Assembly (NCBI GenBank): GCA_013695335.1
Contig: JACDAR010000241.1
Location: 1-6,056 of the forward strand
Direction of reading: 5' to 3'
Length of the DNA: 6,056 nt
DNA from: Rubrobacter sp.
GTDB taxonomy: Bacteria > Actinomycetota > Rubrobacteria > Rubrobacterales > Rubrobacteraceae
The position numbers and the translations under genes are program-made. The notes beneath the pieces are model-generated. The model made no database searches, had not been told where the DNA came from, and was given only the letters and a program-made list of their open reading frames with translations. This document shows positions 1 to 5,438 of the stretch, piece after piece; positions within the stretch are counted from its first letter, which is position 1, and each line of letters begins with the position of its first letter.

Positions 1-2
1 TC

Positions 3-155
3 CCGTTGATGCTCCGCAAAAGAAAGCTCATACAGCGCCGGAGACAGGTACCGGTCCCGCACATCAGCAAGCTCCTCGACGATTCCTCCAGCGCGGCGCG
101 GGCGAGCATCAGGCGTAGGATGGGCCACAAGTTTCCAGGAAAACGCCGCCGATGA
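3..155 (+). CDS. C-terminal end of a probable family 2 glycosyltransferase (5' truncated)
   Basis: An open frame enters from the left edge and runs 50 codons to a TGA at 153-155. About three quarters of its codons end in G or C, as in the neighbouring genes, whereas the best competing frame on the minus strand is clearly lower. The stop overlaps the next gene's ATG as ATGA, a typical junction for translationally coupled genes in one operon. The tail is strongly basic, with an LRKRKLIQRRRQV stretch followed by a short helix-like segment (ISKLLDD) and an RRRMGHKF end. This resembles the basic C-terminal tails that follow the last hydrophobic segment in many GT2 sugar transferases, and the next gene is itself a GT2 enzyme. 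The family call is an inference from this tail and context, because no catalytic motif is inside the window. That it is a coding end is more certain than its function. Confidence 0.55.
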   Translation, partial: PLMLRKRKLIQRRRQVPVPHISKLLDDSSSAARASIRRRMGHKFPGKRRR

Positions 156-1027
156 GTTTCTCGGCGATCATAGTCAACTACGCCTCGTGGCCGTACACGC
201 TGCGGTGCATCGAATCTCTGCTGGCGACCGGATACGGGGAACTGGAGATCACGGTCGTAGACAACGACGACCAGCCTGTCCCGGACCTGCCATCCGGCGT
301 CAAGCTCATCAGGACTGGCGAAAATATTGGCTTCGCGAGGGCGCACAACCGGGGCGTGCGTTCGTCCGGCGGGGACTACGTGGTGTTCGCCAACCCAGAC
401 ACCCTGGTGGGGCGGGACTTTTTCGAAAGACTGGCCGCCTTCTTCAGGGAACACCAGGAAGCCGCCATCGTGGGACCGCGCATCCTGGACGACTCCGGCG
501 CGATACAACTCTCGGCCCGCAAAGAGGTCGGTTTCATCTCGGGCCTCCTGGGACGTACATCGCTCCTGACGCGCCTCTTCCCGGATAGCGCGGCGGTGCG
601 GCGCATGTTCCCCGCGTCCGGGCGGCACGATGGCCCCGCCGCAGTGGATTGGGTCTCGGGCGCGTGCATGTCTGCGAGGCGGGATCTCCTCGCAGAGATC
701 AACGGCTTCGACGAGCGATTCTTCATGTACTTCGAGGACGCGGACCTGTGCCGCCGCGCCAGGGAAGCTGGGCGTCTTGTCTACTATCTCCCCGGCGTCG
801 AAGTAGTCCACCATACGGGCAAGAGCAGCCACAGTAAACCGCTCGCAACCTGGCGACTGCACAAGAGCGCATTCCTCTACCATCGCAAGCACGGCCCGCA
901 CGGACCCTTTGGCGTCTACAGCCTCGTCGTACTGATCGGGTTAATAGCGCGGGCGCTTGCGAAGCTCGTCCTGTCGCAGGCTTCAGGCATCAGGTTTCAG
1001 GCTTCAGCAAAGTGCGATAAGGGCTGA
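152..1027 (+). CDS. Family 2 glycosyltransferase, rhamnosyltransferase-like (WbbL type)
   Basis: A 291-residue GT-A fold transferase of the usual length for this group; it probably moves a sugar from a nucleotide donor (dTDP-rhamnose is plausible) onto a surface glycan at the cytoplasmic face of the membrane. Visible motifs in order: AIIVNY start strand (5-10), VVDN (35-38) for nucleotide binding, NIGFARAHNRG (58-68), NPDT (81-84) in the place of the metal-binding DxD, WVSGACMSARRDLL (167-180), GFDERFFMYFEDADLCRR (185-202) with the acidic E195-D196 pair, and VVHHTGKSS (218-226). Residues about 256-274 are hydrophobic and may anchor it to the membrane. The start at 152 overlaps the upstream stop (ATGA), with AGGA 11 bases before it. 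The last residues (276-285) are encoded by a heptanucleotide repeat and look like an added tail. The rfbA/rfbC genes nearby favour rhamnose as donor, but donor and acceptor cannot be read from the sequence. Confidence 0.88.
   Translation: MSFSAIIVNYASWPYTLRCIESLLATGYGELEITVVDNDDQPVPDLPSGVKLIRTGENIGFARAHNRGVRSSGGDYVVFANPDTLVGRDFFERLAAFFREHQEAAIVGPRILDDSGAIQLSARKEVGFISGLLGRTSLLTRLFPDSAAVRRMFPASGRHDGPAAVDWVSGACMSARRDLLAEINGFDERFFMYFEDADLCRRAREAGRLVYYLPGVEVVHHTGKSSHSKPLATWRLHKSAFLYHRKHGPHGPFGVYSLVVLIGLIARALAKLVLSQASGIRFQASAKCDKG
977..1007 (+). repeat. Heptanucleotide tandem repeat CAGGYWT, four copies plus CAG
   Basis: Four consecutive 7-base units (CAGGCTT, CAGGCAT, CAGGTTT, CAGGCTT) are followed by a partial CAG. 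The array lies in the final codons of the glycosyltransferase gene, where it is read as QASGIRFQAS. Since seven is not a multiple of three, successive units fall in different reading frames, so gain or loss of a unit would change the protein's C-terminus. Short heptamer arrays are known as dispersed repeats in some bacteria (for example the STRR sequences of cyanobacteria); whether this one is dispersed in its genome cannot be judged here. Confidence 0.75.
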
Positions 1028-1070
1028 TCGTAAGCTTCATCCTGGATGCACGTTATTCGGTGCCAGGCGA

Positions 1071-1100
1071 TATCATCGACACAACGTCGAATTTGATGAT
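1071..1100. promoter_or_regulatory. Candidate VapB operator: overlapping inverted repeats
   Basis: The short gap upstream of vapB holds two inverted repeats. TCGAC (1076-1080) pairs with GTCGA (1086-1090) across five bases, and ATCATC (1072-1077) pairs with GATGAT (1095-1100). Ribbon-helix-helix antitoxins usually repress their own operon by binding palindromes just before the antitoxin gene, and these lie 10-40 bases before the ATG at 1111. The repeats are short and their centres differ by 3 bases, so chance is possible. No convincing -35/-10 pair was found in 1028-1110. Confidence 0.3.
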
Positions 1101-1105
1101 GGGAG
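1101..1105 (+). promoter_or_regulatory. Ribosome binding site deciding the vapB start
   Basis: GGGAG sits five bases before the ATG at 1111. Other in-frame ATGs at 1096 and 1099 and an upstream start at 1060 have no such site, and the peptide they would add (ending NLMMGAG) does not resemble the start of a ribbon-helix-helix protein. The start at 1111 gives MRTTVTIPDEV, typical of this family. Confidence 0.6.
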
Positions 1106-1110
1106 CTGGC

Positions 1111-1344
1111 ATGCGGACCACCGTAACGATACCGGACGAGGTGCTGGAAGATTTGATGAGCCTCACCGAGGCTTCGACGCGGACGGAGGCTGTGAACCGG
1201 GCCGTGTCTGAGTGGATAAGGCTCAGGAAGATTCAGGAGATCCGGTCGCTCAGGGGCGGGCTCCGCTTCAATAGGGGCATCGAAGAGGTACGCCAGGCGG
1301 ACATCGAGGAGATGGAAGACCTTGAATCGTATGGTACTGGTTGA
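1111..1344 (+). CDS. vapB: VapB-type ribbon-helix-helix antitoxin
   Basis: A 77-residue protein with the N-terminal pattern of a ribbon-helix-helix DNA-binding antitoxin: a short strand (MRTTVTIPDEV, 1-11), a first helix (VLEDLMSLTEA), then the turn and second helix (TRTEAVNRAVSEWIRLRK, 23-40). In this family the N-terminal half dimerises and binds the operator, while the C-terminal half (here about 41-77, charged, with acidic EEMEDLE) wraps the toxin and blocks its active site. It precedes a PIN-domain toxin gene and overlaps it by 14 bases if the toxin starts at 1331, the usual antitoxin-first, coupled order. The pair probably acts in the cytoplasm as an addiction or stress module. The family could also be named by its domain of unknown function (VapB-like, RHH type); the pairing with VapC makes the role fairly sure. 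Confidence 0.85.
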   Translation: MRTTVTIPDEVLEDLMSLTEASTRTEAVNRAVSEWIRLRKIQEIRSLRGGLRFNRGIEEVRQADIEEMEDLESYGTG

Positions 1345-1726
1345 CTCTTCCGCGTGGATCGGGTACCTGCGACCGGGACGGGGCGCGGCTTCTGATGCTT
1401 CTGATACGCTAGACCGTCTGCTCCAGGAAGACCGGGTGGTCCTTTGCGGGATGGTGGAGCTGGAGATTTTTCAGGGGCTTCGCCCGCAAGAACGCGGACG
1501 CATCTCCGAGCTGTTCTCTGCCCTGTCGTACATCGAAACCGAACGAATCGATTACGTTGCCGCCGGGGAGCGTCTGGGAGACTTACGGCGGCGGGGCGTG
1601 ACCATTCCCGGCGCCGACTGTCTCATCGGCGTTCTGTGTTTGAGGCATGATCTCGCCCTCCTGACCCTGGATGGACACTTCGACCACTTGCCTGACGTAA
1701 AGCGTTTTCCAGAGCGTACGGCCTGA
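1331..1726 (+). CDS. vapC: VapC-type PIN-domain ribonuclease toxin
   Basis: A 131-residue PIN-domain protein, the normal size for VapC toxins, which are Mg2+-dependent ribonucleases that cut tRNA or other structured RNA when free of their antitoxin. The acidic active-site residues are in place: D5 in MVLVDSSAWIGYL, E45 in VELEIFQGL, D96 in PGADCLIGVLCL, and D114 (with D118 nearby) in LLTLDGHFDHL. No truncation or missing catalytic residue is seen, so the toxin should be active. The ATG at 1331 is chosen because it gives the standard MVLVDSS start and overlaps vapB; a TTG at 1322 in the same frame is closer to GGAAG (1314-1318) and would add only three residues. The gene runs tail to tail into rfbC with five bases between the two stops. 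Its target RNA cannot be predicted. Confidence 0.9.
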   Translation: MVLVDSSAWIGYLRPGRGAASDASDTLDRLLQEDRVVLCGMVELEIFQGLRPQERGRISELFSALSYIETERIDYVAAGERLGDLRRRGVTIPGADCLIGVLCLRHDLALLTLDGHFDHLPDVKRFPERTA

Positions 1727-1731
1727 TCCGC

Positions 1732-2292
1732 TCACCCTCCCGCAAGGGGCGGCAGCCGCCCGGCAGGCAGATCAGCGAGGCGCGTGGCGTTCGTGTCTCT
1801 CTCGGAGAGCGTGGGATCTCCGATGGGCCACTCTATCCCGATATCGGAGTCGTTCCACAAGATTGCGCCTTCGGCCTCGCGGTTGTACGGGGCTGTGCAT
1901 TTGTAGGCGAGCAGCGCGCTCTCGCCGGTCACCTGAAATCCGTGGGCGAATCCCTCCGGAACCCAGAACTGGCGATGGTTCTCCCCGGAGAGCGTGACAC
2001 CGACCCACTCCCCGAAGGTCGGGGAGCCTTCCCTGATGTCTACGGCCACGTCGAAGACCTCGCCGCGCGGGACGTGGAGCAGCTTTCCCTGTCTATCGGG
2101 GTTCTGGTAGTGGAGGCCGCGCAGCACGCCCCTCATGGAGAACGAAAGGTTGTCCTGGACGAAACGGGTGGGGAGCCCGGCCTCCCTGTATCGGGCTTCG
2201 TTGTAAGTTTCCATGAAGAAACCGCGTGAATCCCCGAAAACGTCTGGCTCGACGATCAGCACTCCCGGGAGTGAAGTTTCGATCACCTTCAC
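1732..2292 (-). CDS. rfbC: dTDP-4-dehydrorhamnose 3,5-epimerase
   Basis: This cytoplasmic cupin enzyme carries out the third step of dTDP-L-rhamnose synthesis, epimerising C3 and C5 of dTDP-4-keto-6-deoxyglucose. The 186-residue length is normal. Family landmarks are all visible: VFGDSRGFFMETYN (18-31), the VQDNLSFS strand (45-52), VLRGLHYQ (56-63) holding the catalytic H61, QGKLLHVPRGEVFDVAVDIR (68-87) with substrate-binding K70, FWVPEGFAHGF (109-119), Y130 in LLAYKCTAPY, and the SERD segment near 163-166 whose aspartate would complete the His-Asp dyad (compared with the Salmonella enzyme's H63, K73, Y133 and D170). The start is a GTG at 2292 that overlaps the rfbA stop as GTGA, so the two genes are translated in tandem. 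The C-terminal tail is rich in Pro and Gly. rfbB and rfbD are not in this window. The alternative name is rmlC. Confidence 0.95.
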   Translation of the reverse strand: MKVIETSLPGVLIVEPDVFGDSRGFFMETYNEARYREAGLPTRFVQDNLSFSMRGVLRGLHYQNPDRQGKLLHVPRGEVFDVAVDIREGSPTFGEWVGVTLSGENHRQFWVPEGFAHGFQVTGESALLAYKCTAPYNREAEGAILWNDSDIGIEWPIGDPTLSERDTNATRLADLPAGRLPPLAGG

Positions 2293-3185
2293 GGAAGGCC
2301 ATCCCCGGATATGAGGTCGAGGAGATACCTGCCGTAGTTGTTCTTCGCCAGAGGCCCAGCGAGGCGTTCCACCTGTTCGGCGTCAATATAGCCCATGCGG
2401 TAGGAGATCTCCTCAGGACAAGAGACCTTGAGCCCCTGCCGTTTCTCGATGGTTTCGATGAAGGTGTTCGCCTCAAGGAGCGCCTCGTGGGTCCCGGAAT
2501 CCAGCCACGCCATCCCCCGCCCCATCAACTCCACCGAGAGTTCGCCGCGTCTGAGGTACTCCAGGTTCACGTCCGTGATCTCCAGTTCACCCCGCGCCGA
2601 AGGGTCCAGCCCTGTCGCTATATCCATCACGTTGCTGTCGTAGAAATACAGCCCCGTGACCGCGTAGTGCGAGCGCGGCCTGTCTGGTTTCTCTTCGATG
2701 GAGACTGCCGTGCCGTCAGCGTCGAACTCGACCACGCCGTACCGGTCAGGGTCGCGCACATAGTATCCGAAGACCGTGGCGCCGCTGGATCTCGACGACG
2801 TTTTTCGTAGCGTCCGGCCGAACCCCTGTCCGTAGAAGATATTGTCCCCGAGTACCAGCGCCACGGGGCTATTCCCTATGAACTCTCGCCCGACCACGAG
2901 GGCGTGGGCGATGCCAAGCGGCTCGGGCTGAACGGCGTAGTCAAGGGAGATGCCCCAGTGGGATCCATCGCCAAGAAGCTGCCGGAAGCGGGGAAGATCC
3001 TCCGGCGTGGAGATCACGAGCATCTCCCTGATGCCAGCGAGCATCAAGGTGCTGAGGGGATAGTAGATCAAGGGTTTATCGTAGACGGGCAGGAGTTGCT
3101 TGCTGACTACGTGCGTCAGCGGGTACAGCCGCGTCCCCGAGCCGCCGGCAAGCACCACGCCTTTCCTGTCGGTTCCTGTCGCCAT
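2289..3185 (-). CDS. rfbA: Glucose-1-phosphate thymidylyltransferase
   Basis: The enzyme joins dTTP and glucose-1-phosphate to give dTDP-glucose and pyrophosphate, the first and feedback-controlled step towards dTDP-L-rhamnose. From the ATG at 3185 it has 298 residues, normal for RmlA. Motifs: nucleotide-binding GGSGTRLYPLT (14-24), VSKQLLPVYDKPLIYYPLS (27-45), QPEPLGIAHA (86-95), LGDNIFYG (112-119) with metal-binding D114, EEKP (164-167), TGLYFYD (177-183), ITDVN (203-207), and WLDSGTHEALLEA (227-239) with metal-binding D229. Start choice: ATG 3185 (or the adjacent ATG 3188) places the GG motif near the N-terminus as in the family; a GTG at 3224 would add 13 or so residues that do not look conserved, though an AGGAGG lies upstream of it in a hairpin loop. 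It overlaps rfbC by four bases and is divergent from the sulfotransferase gene. The alternative name is rmlA. Confidence 0.95.
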   Translation of the reverse strand: MATGTDRKGVVLAGGSGTRLYPLTHVVSKQLLPVYDKPLIYYPLSTLMLAGIREMLVISTPEDLPRFRQLLGDGSHWGISLDYAVQPEPLGIAHALVVGREFIGNSPVALVLGDNIFYGQGFGRTLRKTSSRSSGATVFGYYVRDPDRYGVVEFDADGTAVSIEEKPDRPRSHYAVTGLYFYDSNVMDIATGLDPSARGELEITDVNLEYLRRGELSVELMGRGMAWLDSGTHEALLEANTFIETIEKRQGLKVSCPEEISYRMGYIDAEQVERLAGPLAKNNYGRYLLDLISGDGLP

Positions 3186-3224
3186 CATCGCAGTGAAACA
3201 CACTACCAGCCGACGGGCCACCAC

Positions 3225-3259
3225 GGGGAGTCTAGCAAACCTCCTCTGCTAGACTCCCC
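3225..3259. repeat. Perfect 13-bp inverted repeat in the divergent rfbA / sulfotransferase gap
   Basis: GGGGAGTCTAGCA (3225-3237) is matched perfectly by TGCTAGACTCCCC (3247-3259) around a 9-base loop, AACCTCCTC. It lies between two divergent genes, so it is not placed to end either one, and neither side is followed by a T run. It could be an operator for a dimeric regulator acting on both genes, or a hairpin in the leader RNA. In the minus-strand RNA the loop reads GAGGAGGTT, a strong Shine-Dalgarno match; in the plus-strand RNA it reads ACCUCCU, like the 3' end of 16S rRNA. Each arm also carries TAGACT, a -10-like hexamer facing outward on each strand. Confidence 0.8.
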
Positions 3260-3267
3260 CGGACGCC

Positions 3268-4281
3268 ATGAGAGACCTTCTGCACAACGCCAGGCGCTCG
3301 CTGGAGCGCAAAGTCAAAGGCAGCCCCACGTCGAGGGCAGCCTTCTACCGCCTGCGGGGGGCAATCCACGCCGCACGGGTCAAGGTCAGCGAAGCCAGAA
3401 ATGGGCACCCTGACCAGATACTTTCCGGCCCCAACCCCGGGAATGTAGTCTGGATCTTCTGCACCAGCCGTAGCGGGAGCACCTGGCTGAGGAACATGAT
3501 GCGGGATCTGACGGATTGCGAGGTGTGGGAAGAGCCGAAGGTGGGCCAGCTTTTCGGGGGTTTCTACGACAGGGCGCTAGAGGGCCAGCTAGGTTCCACC
3601 AACTTCGTAATGGGCGACCCGACCAGGAGGGTCTGGATGCGCGCCCTGCGAAACTTCGTCCTGGATACGGCGAGGGCTTCCCATCCCAACCTCACCCCCA
3701 GCCAGCACCTCGTGGTAAAGGAGCCTGACGGCGCCATAGGCGCGCCGCTGCTCATGCAAGCCCTGCCCGAGAGCCGGATGGTTTTCCTGATCCGTGATCC
3801 CAGGGACATCGCCGCTTCCGCCCTGGACGCCCACCAGGAAGGCAACTGGATGCGGACATCCCACGGCACGTCCCGCCCCGGGAAGGGCGTTTCAGCCGAA
3901 CGTCCAGAAGCCTTCGTCAGAAAGCGGGCAGTCAACTACCTGAAGCACATGACCAAAGCCAGGGACGCATACCAGGCCCACGACGGGCGCAAAACCCTCG
4001 TCCGTTACGAGGATCTCCGGTCTGACCCCCTCGGGACCATGCGGCGCGTCTGTCGCGAGCTTGGGGTGCCTGTGGACGACGAAGCCCTGGTCCAGGCTGT
4101 GGAGCGATATTCCTGGGAGCGGCTGCCAGAGAGCGAGAAGGGGAAGGGGCGTTTCTATCGCAAGGGCACGCCGGGTGGATGGCGCGAGGACCTCACGAAC
4201 AGGCAGGCCAGGATCGTCGAGGAGGTCACTGCGCCGCTGCTGCGCGAGTTCTACCCTGATGAAAGCCAGCCGCGTCCTTGA
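3268..4281 (+). CDS. PAPS-dependent sulfotransferase family protein
   Basis: A 337-residue cytoplasmic-type sulfotransferase that should transfer sulfate from 3'-phosphoadenylyl sulfate (PAPS) to an acceptor hydroxyl or amine. Three family motifs are visible: the P-loop-like 5'-phosphosulfate loop CTSRSGSTWL (65-74) after a hydrophobic strand VVWIF; the 3'-phosphate site RMVFLIRDPRDIAASAL (170-186); and RKGTPGGWREDLT (298-310), which matches the conserved RKGxxGxWKxxxT PAPS-binding signature near the C-terminus. VRYEDLRSDP (245-254) is another common block. Residues 1-55 are basic and not recognised; no signal peptide or membrane segment is evident. The ATG at 3268 is only weakly supported by an upstream site. 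The gene stands alone between the divergent rfb pair and thrC. The location suggests that a polysaccharide or glycolipid made by the neighbouring genes is the acceptor, but small-molecule acceptors are equally possible from sequence. Confidence 0.87.
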   Translation: MRDLLHNARRSLERKVKGSPTSRAAFYRLRGAIHAARVKVSEARNGHPDQILSGPNPGNVVWIFCTSRSGSTWLRNMMRDLTDCEVWEEPKVGQLFGGFYDRALEGQLGSTNFVMGDPTRRVWMRALRNFVLDTARASHPNLTPSQHLVVKEPDGAIGAPLLMQALPESRMVFLIRDPRDIAASALDAHQEGNWMRTSHGTSRPGKGVSAERPEAFVRKRAVNYLKHMTKARDAYQAHDGRKTLVRYEDLRSDPLGTMRRVCRELGVPVDDEALVQAVERYSWERLPESEKGKGRFYRKGTPGGWREDLTNRQARIVEEVTAPLLREFYPDESQPRP

Positions 4282-4364
4282 AACGCCGGGCGCGGGCATG
4301 ATAGCGTTGCCGGCGGTATGATCCCTGGCCCTTGCGGGGGCCGTTCTCGAAAGGCGTGACCACT
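4282..4364 (+). promoter_or_regulatory. Leader region of thrC with a -10-like box
   Basis: This short gap holds TATGAT (4317-4322), a good match to a bacterial -10 box, but no fitting -35 hexamer 16-18 bases upstream. A weak ribosome site, GAAAGG, lies at 4349-4354. GGCCC (4327-4331) and GGGCC (4338-4342) could form a small hairpin whose loop contains the TTG at 4332, which argues against starting thrC there. No riboswitch, leader peptide rich in threonine or isoleucine codons, or T-run terminator was recognised. Confidence 0.25.
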
Positions 4365-5438
4365 TTGGAAGTTCGGGCGCAGGCATTCAGGCGGGGTGTG
4401 ATACAGGGTTACCGCGACTGGCTTCCTGAGATTCCAGACCACGCCATCGCCACCATCGGGGAGGGCGACACCCCCCTCATAGAAGCCACCCGCGTCTCGG
4501 AGCGCGTCGGGGCGAAGGTCCACCTCAAGTTCGAGGGGATGAACCCGACGGGATCTTTCAAGGACCGCGGCATGACCGTGGCCCTCAGCCGGGCGAAGGC
4601 CGCAGGAAACCGCATCTGCGTGTGCGCCTCGACGGGCAACACTGCGGCATCCGCCGCCGCCTACGCTGCAAGGGCTGGACTGGAATGCCTCGTGGTGGTT
4701 CCTGCCGGCAAGATCGCGATGGGCAAAGCGGTTCAGATCCTGGCGCATGGCGCCGGGATCGTGCAGATCGAAGGCAACTTCGACGAAGCGCTGAAGATCT
4801 CACGCCGACTTGACGAGAACCGCGACGACGTGGCCCTCGTCAACTCCGTGAACCCAGACCGCATCGAGGGCCAGAAGACGGCGGCCTTCGAGGTCTGCGA
4901 AGTCCTCGGACACCCGCCCGACGCCCTCGCCATCCCCGTCGGCAACGCTGGGAACATCACAGCCTACTGGAAAGGTTTCACTGAGTGGCGCGATGCCGGG
5001 CGCGCTGACGGCGTCCCGAGGATGCTCGGTTTTCAGGCTGAGGGTTCGGCCCCGCTCGTGGCAGGCCACGACATCGAAGCCCCAGCGACGGTGGCTAGCG
5101 CCATCCGCATCGGCTCCCCGGCGAGCAAGGATGGCGCAATGAACGCCGTGCGCGAGTCAGGCGGCCTCATAGAGAGCGTGACCGACGGGGAGATCCTGGC
5201 GGCCCAGGCATTCCTCGCCCGCGAAGAAGGCGTGTTCTGCGAACCAGCCTCTGCAGCCGGGATCGCCGGCCTTCTCAAGCTGGCGGGTGAAGGCCGCGCC
5301 CCGGAGGGCACGATAGTCAGCGTCCTCACGGGGCACGGGCTCAAGGATCCTGATGTGATCCTCGAGAACGCGAAGCTCCCTGATCCGGTCGAGGCGTCCT
5401 TCGAGGCCGTGGCGAGGTTCATGGACGACCTGTCGTGA
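4365..5438 (+). CDS. thrC: Threonine synthase
   Basis: A PLP-dependent enzyme that turns O-phosphohomoserine into L-threonine and phosphate, the last step of threonine synthesis. It belongs to the short form (about 350-360 residues, Thermus-like) without the N-terminal extension of the E. coli or plant types. Numbered from the TTG at 4365: GEGDTPLI (32-39), KFEGMNPTGSFKDRGM (55-70) with the PLP lysine K66, CASTGNTAASAAAYAARAG (87-105) for substrate binding, NSVNP and RIEGQKT (160-172), phosphate-binding PVGNAGNIT (191-199), FCEPASAAG (291-299), and TGHGLKDP (322-329). Start is uncertain: TTG 4365 has GAAAGG ten bases before it, GTG 4398 would start inside the conserved YRDWLP region, and GTG 4356 or TTG 4332 are also open. 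The gene is followed 79 bases later by thrB. The usual upstream partner hom is absent here, replaced by the sulfotransferase gene. Confidence 0.95.
   Translation: MEVRAQAFRRGVIQGYRDWLPEIPDHAIATIGEGDTPLIEATRVSERVGAKVHLKFEGMNPTGSFKDRGMTVALSRAKAAGNRICVCASTGNTAASAAAYAARAGLECLVVVPAGKIAMGKAVQILAHGAGIVQIEGNFDEALKISRRLDENRDDVALVNSVNPDRIEGQKTAAFEVCEVLGHPPDALAIPVGNAGNITAYWKGFTEWRDAGRADGVPRMLGFQAEGSAPLVAGHDIEAPATVASAIRIGSPASKDGAMNAVRESGGLIESVTDGEILAAQAFLAREEGVFCEPASAAGIAGLLKLAGEGRAPEGTIVSVLTGHGLKDPDVILENAKLPDPVEASFEAVARFMDDLS

Noticed and set aside
1..135. Minus-strand frame from a GTG near 135 running off the left edge, with a protein-like stretch (IVEELADVRDRYLSPALYE)
   Set aside because: Its G/C share at third codon positions is clearly lower than that of the plus-strand frame over the same bases, no ribosome site precedes the GTG, and the plus-strand frame ends in a perfect ATGA junction with the next gene.
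1747..1761. GGGCGGC-A-GCCGCCC palindrome at the end of rfbC, as a terminator for vapC and rfbC
   Set aside because: It lies within rfbC codons, has a single-base centre and no T run on either strand, so it is more likely a result of GC-rich coding for the Pro/Gly/Arg-rich tail.
2226..2810. Plus-strand open frame of 194 codons across rfbC and rfbA
   Set aside because: It is antisense to two unmistakable enzymes, and its translation shows no domain or family-like pattern; a shadow frame of GC-rich coding sequence.
4284..4315. CGCCGG / CCGGCG inverted repeat after the sulfotransferase stop as an intrinsic terminator
   Set aside because: Only six base pairs with a 20-base loop and no T run; such matches are expected by chance at this G+C content.
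3892..4386. Minus-strand open frames over the sulfotransferase end and thrC start (also 4251-4748)
   Set aside because: They are antisense to well-supported genes, low in recognisable structure and without ribosome sites.
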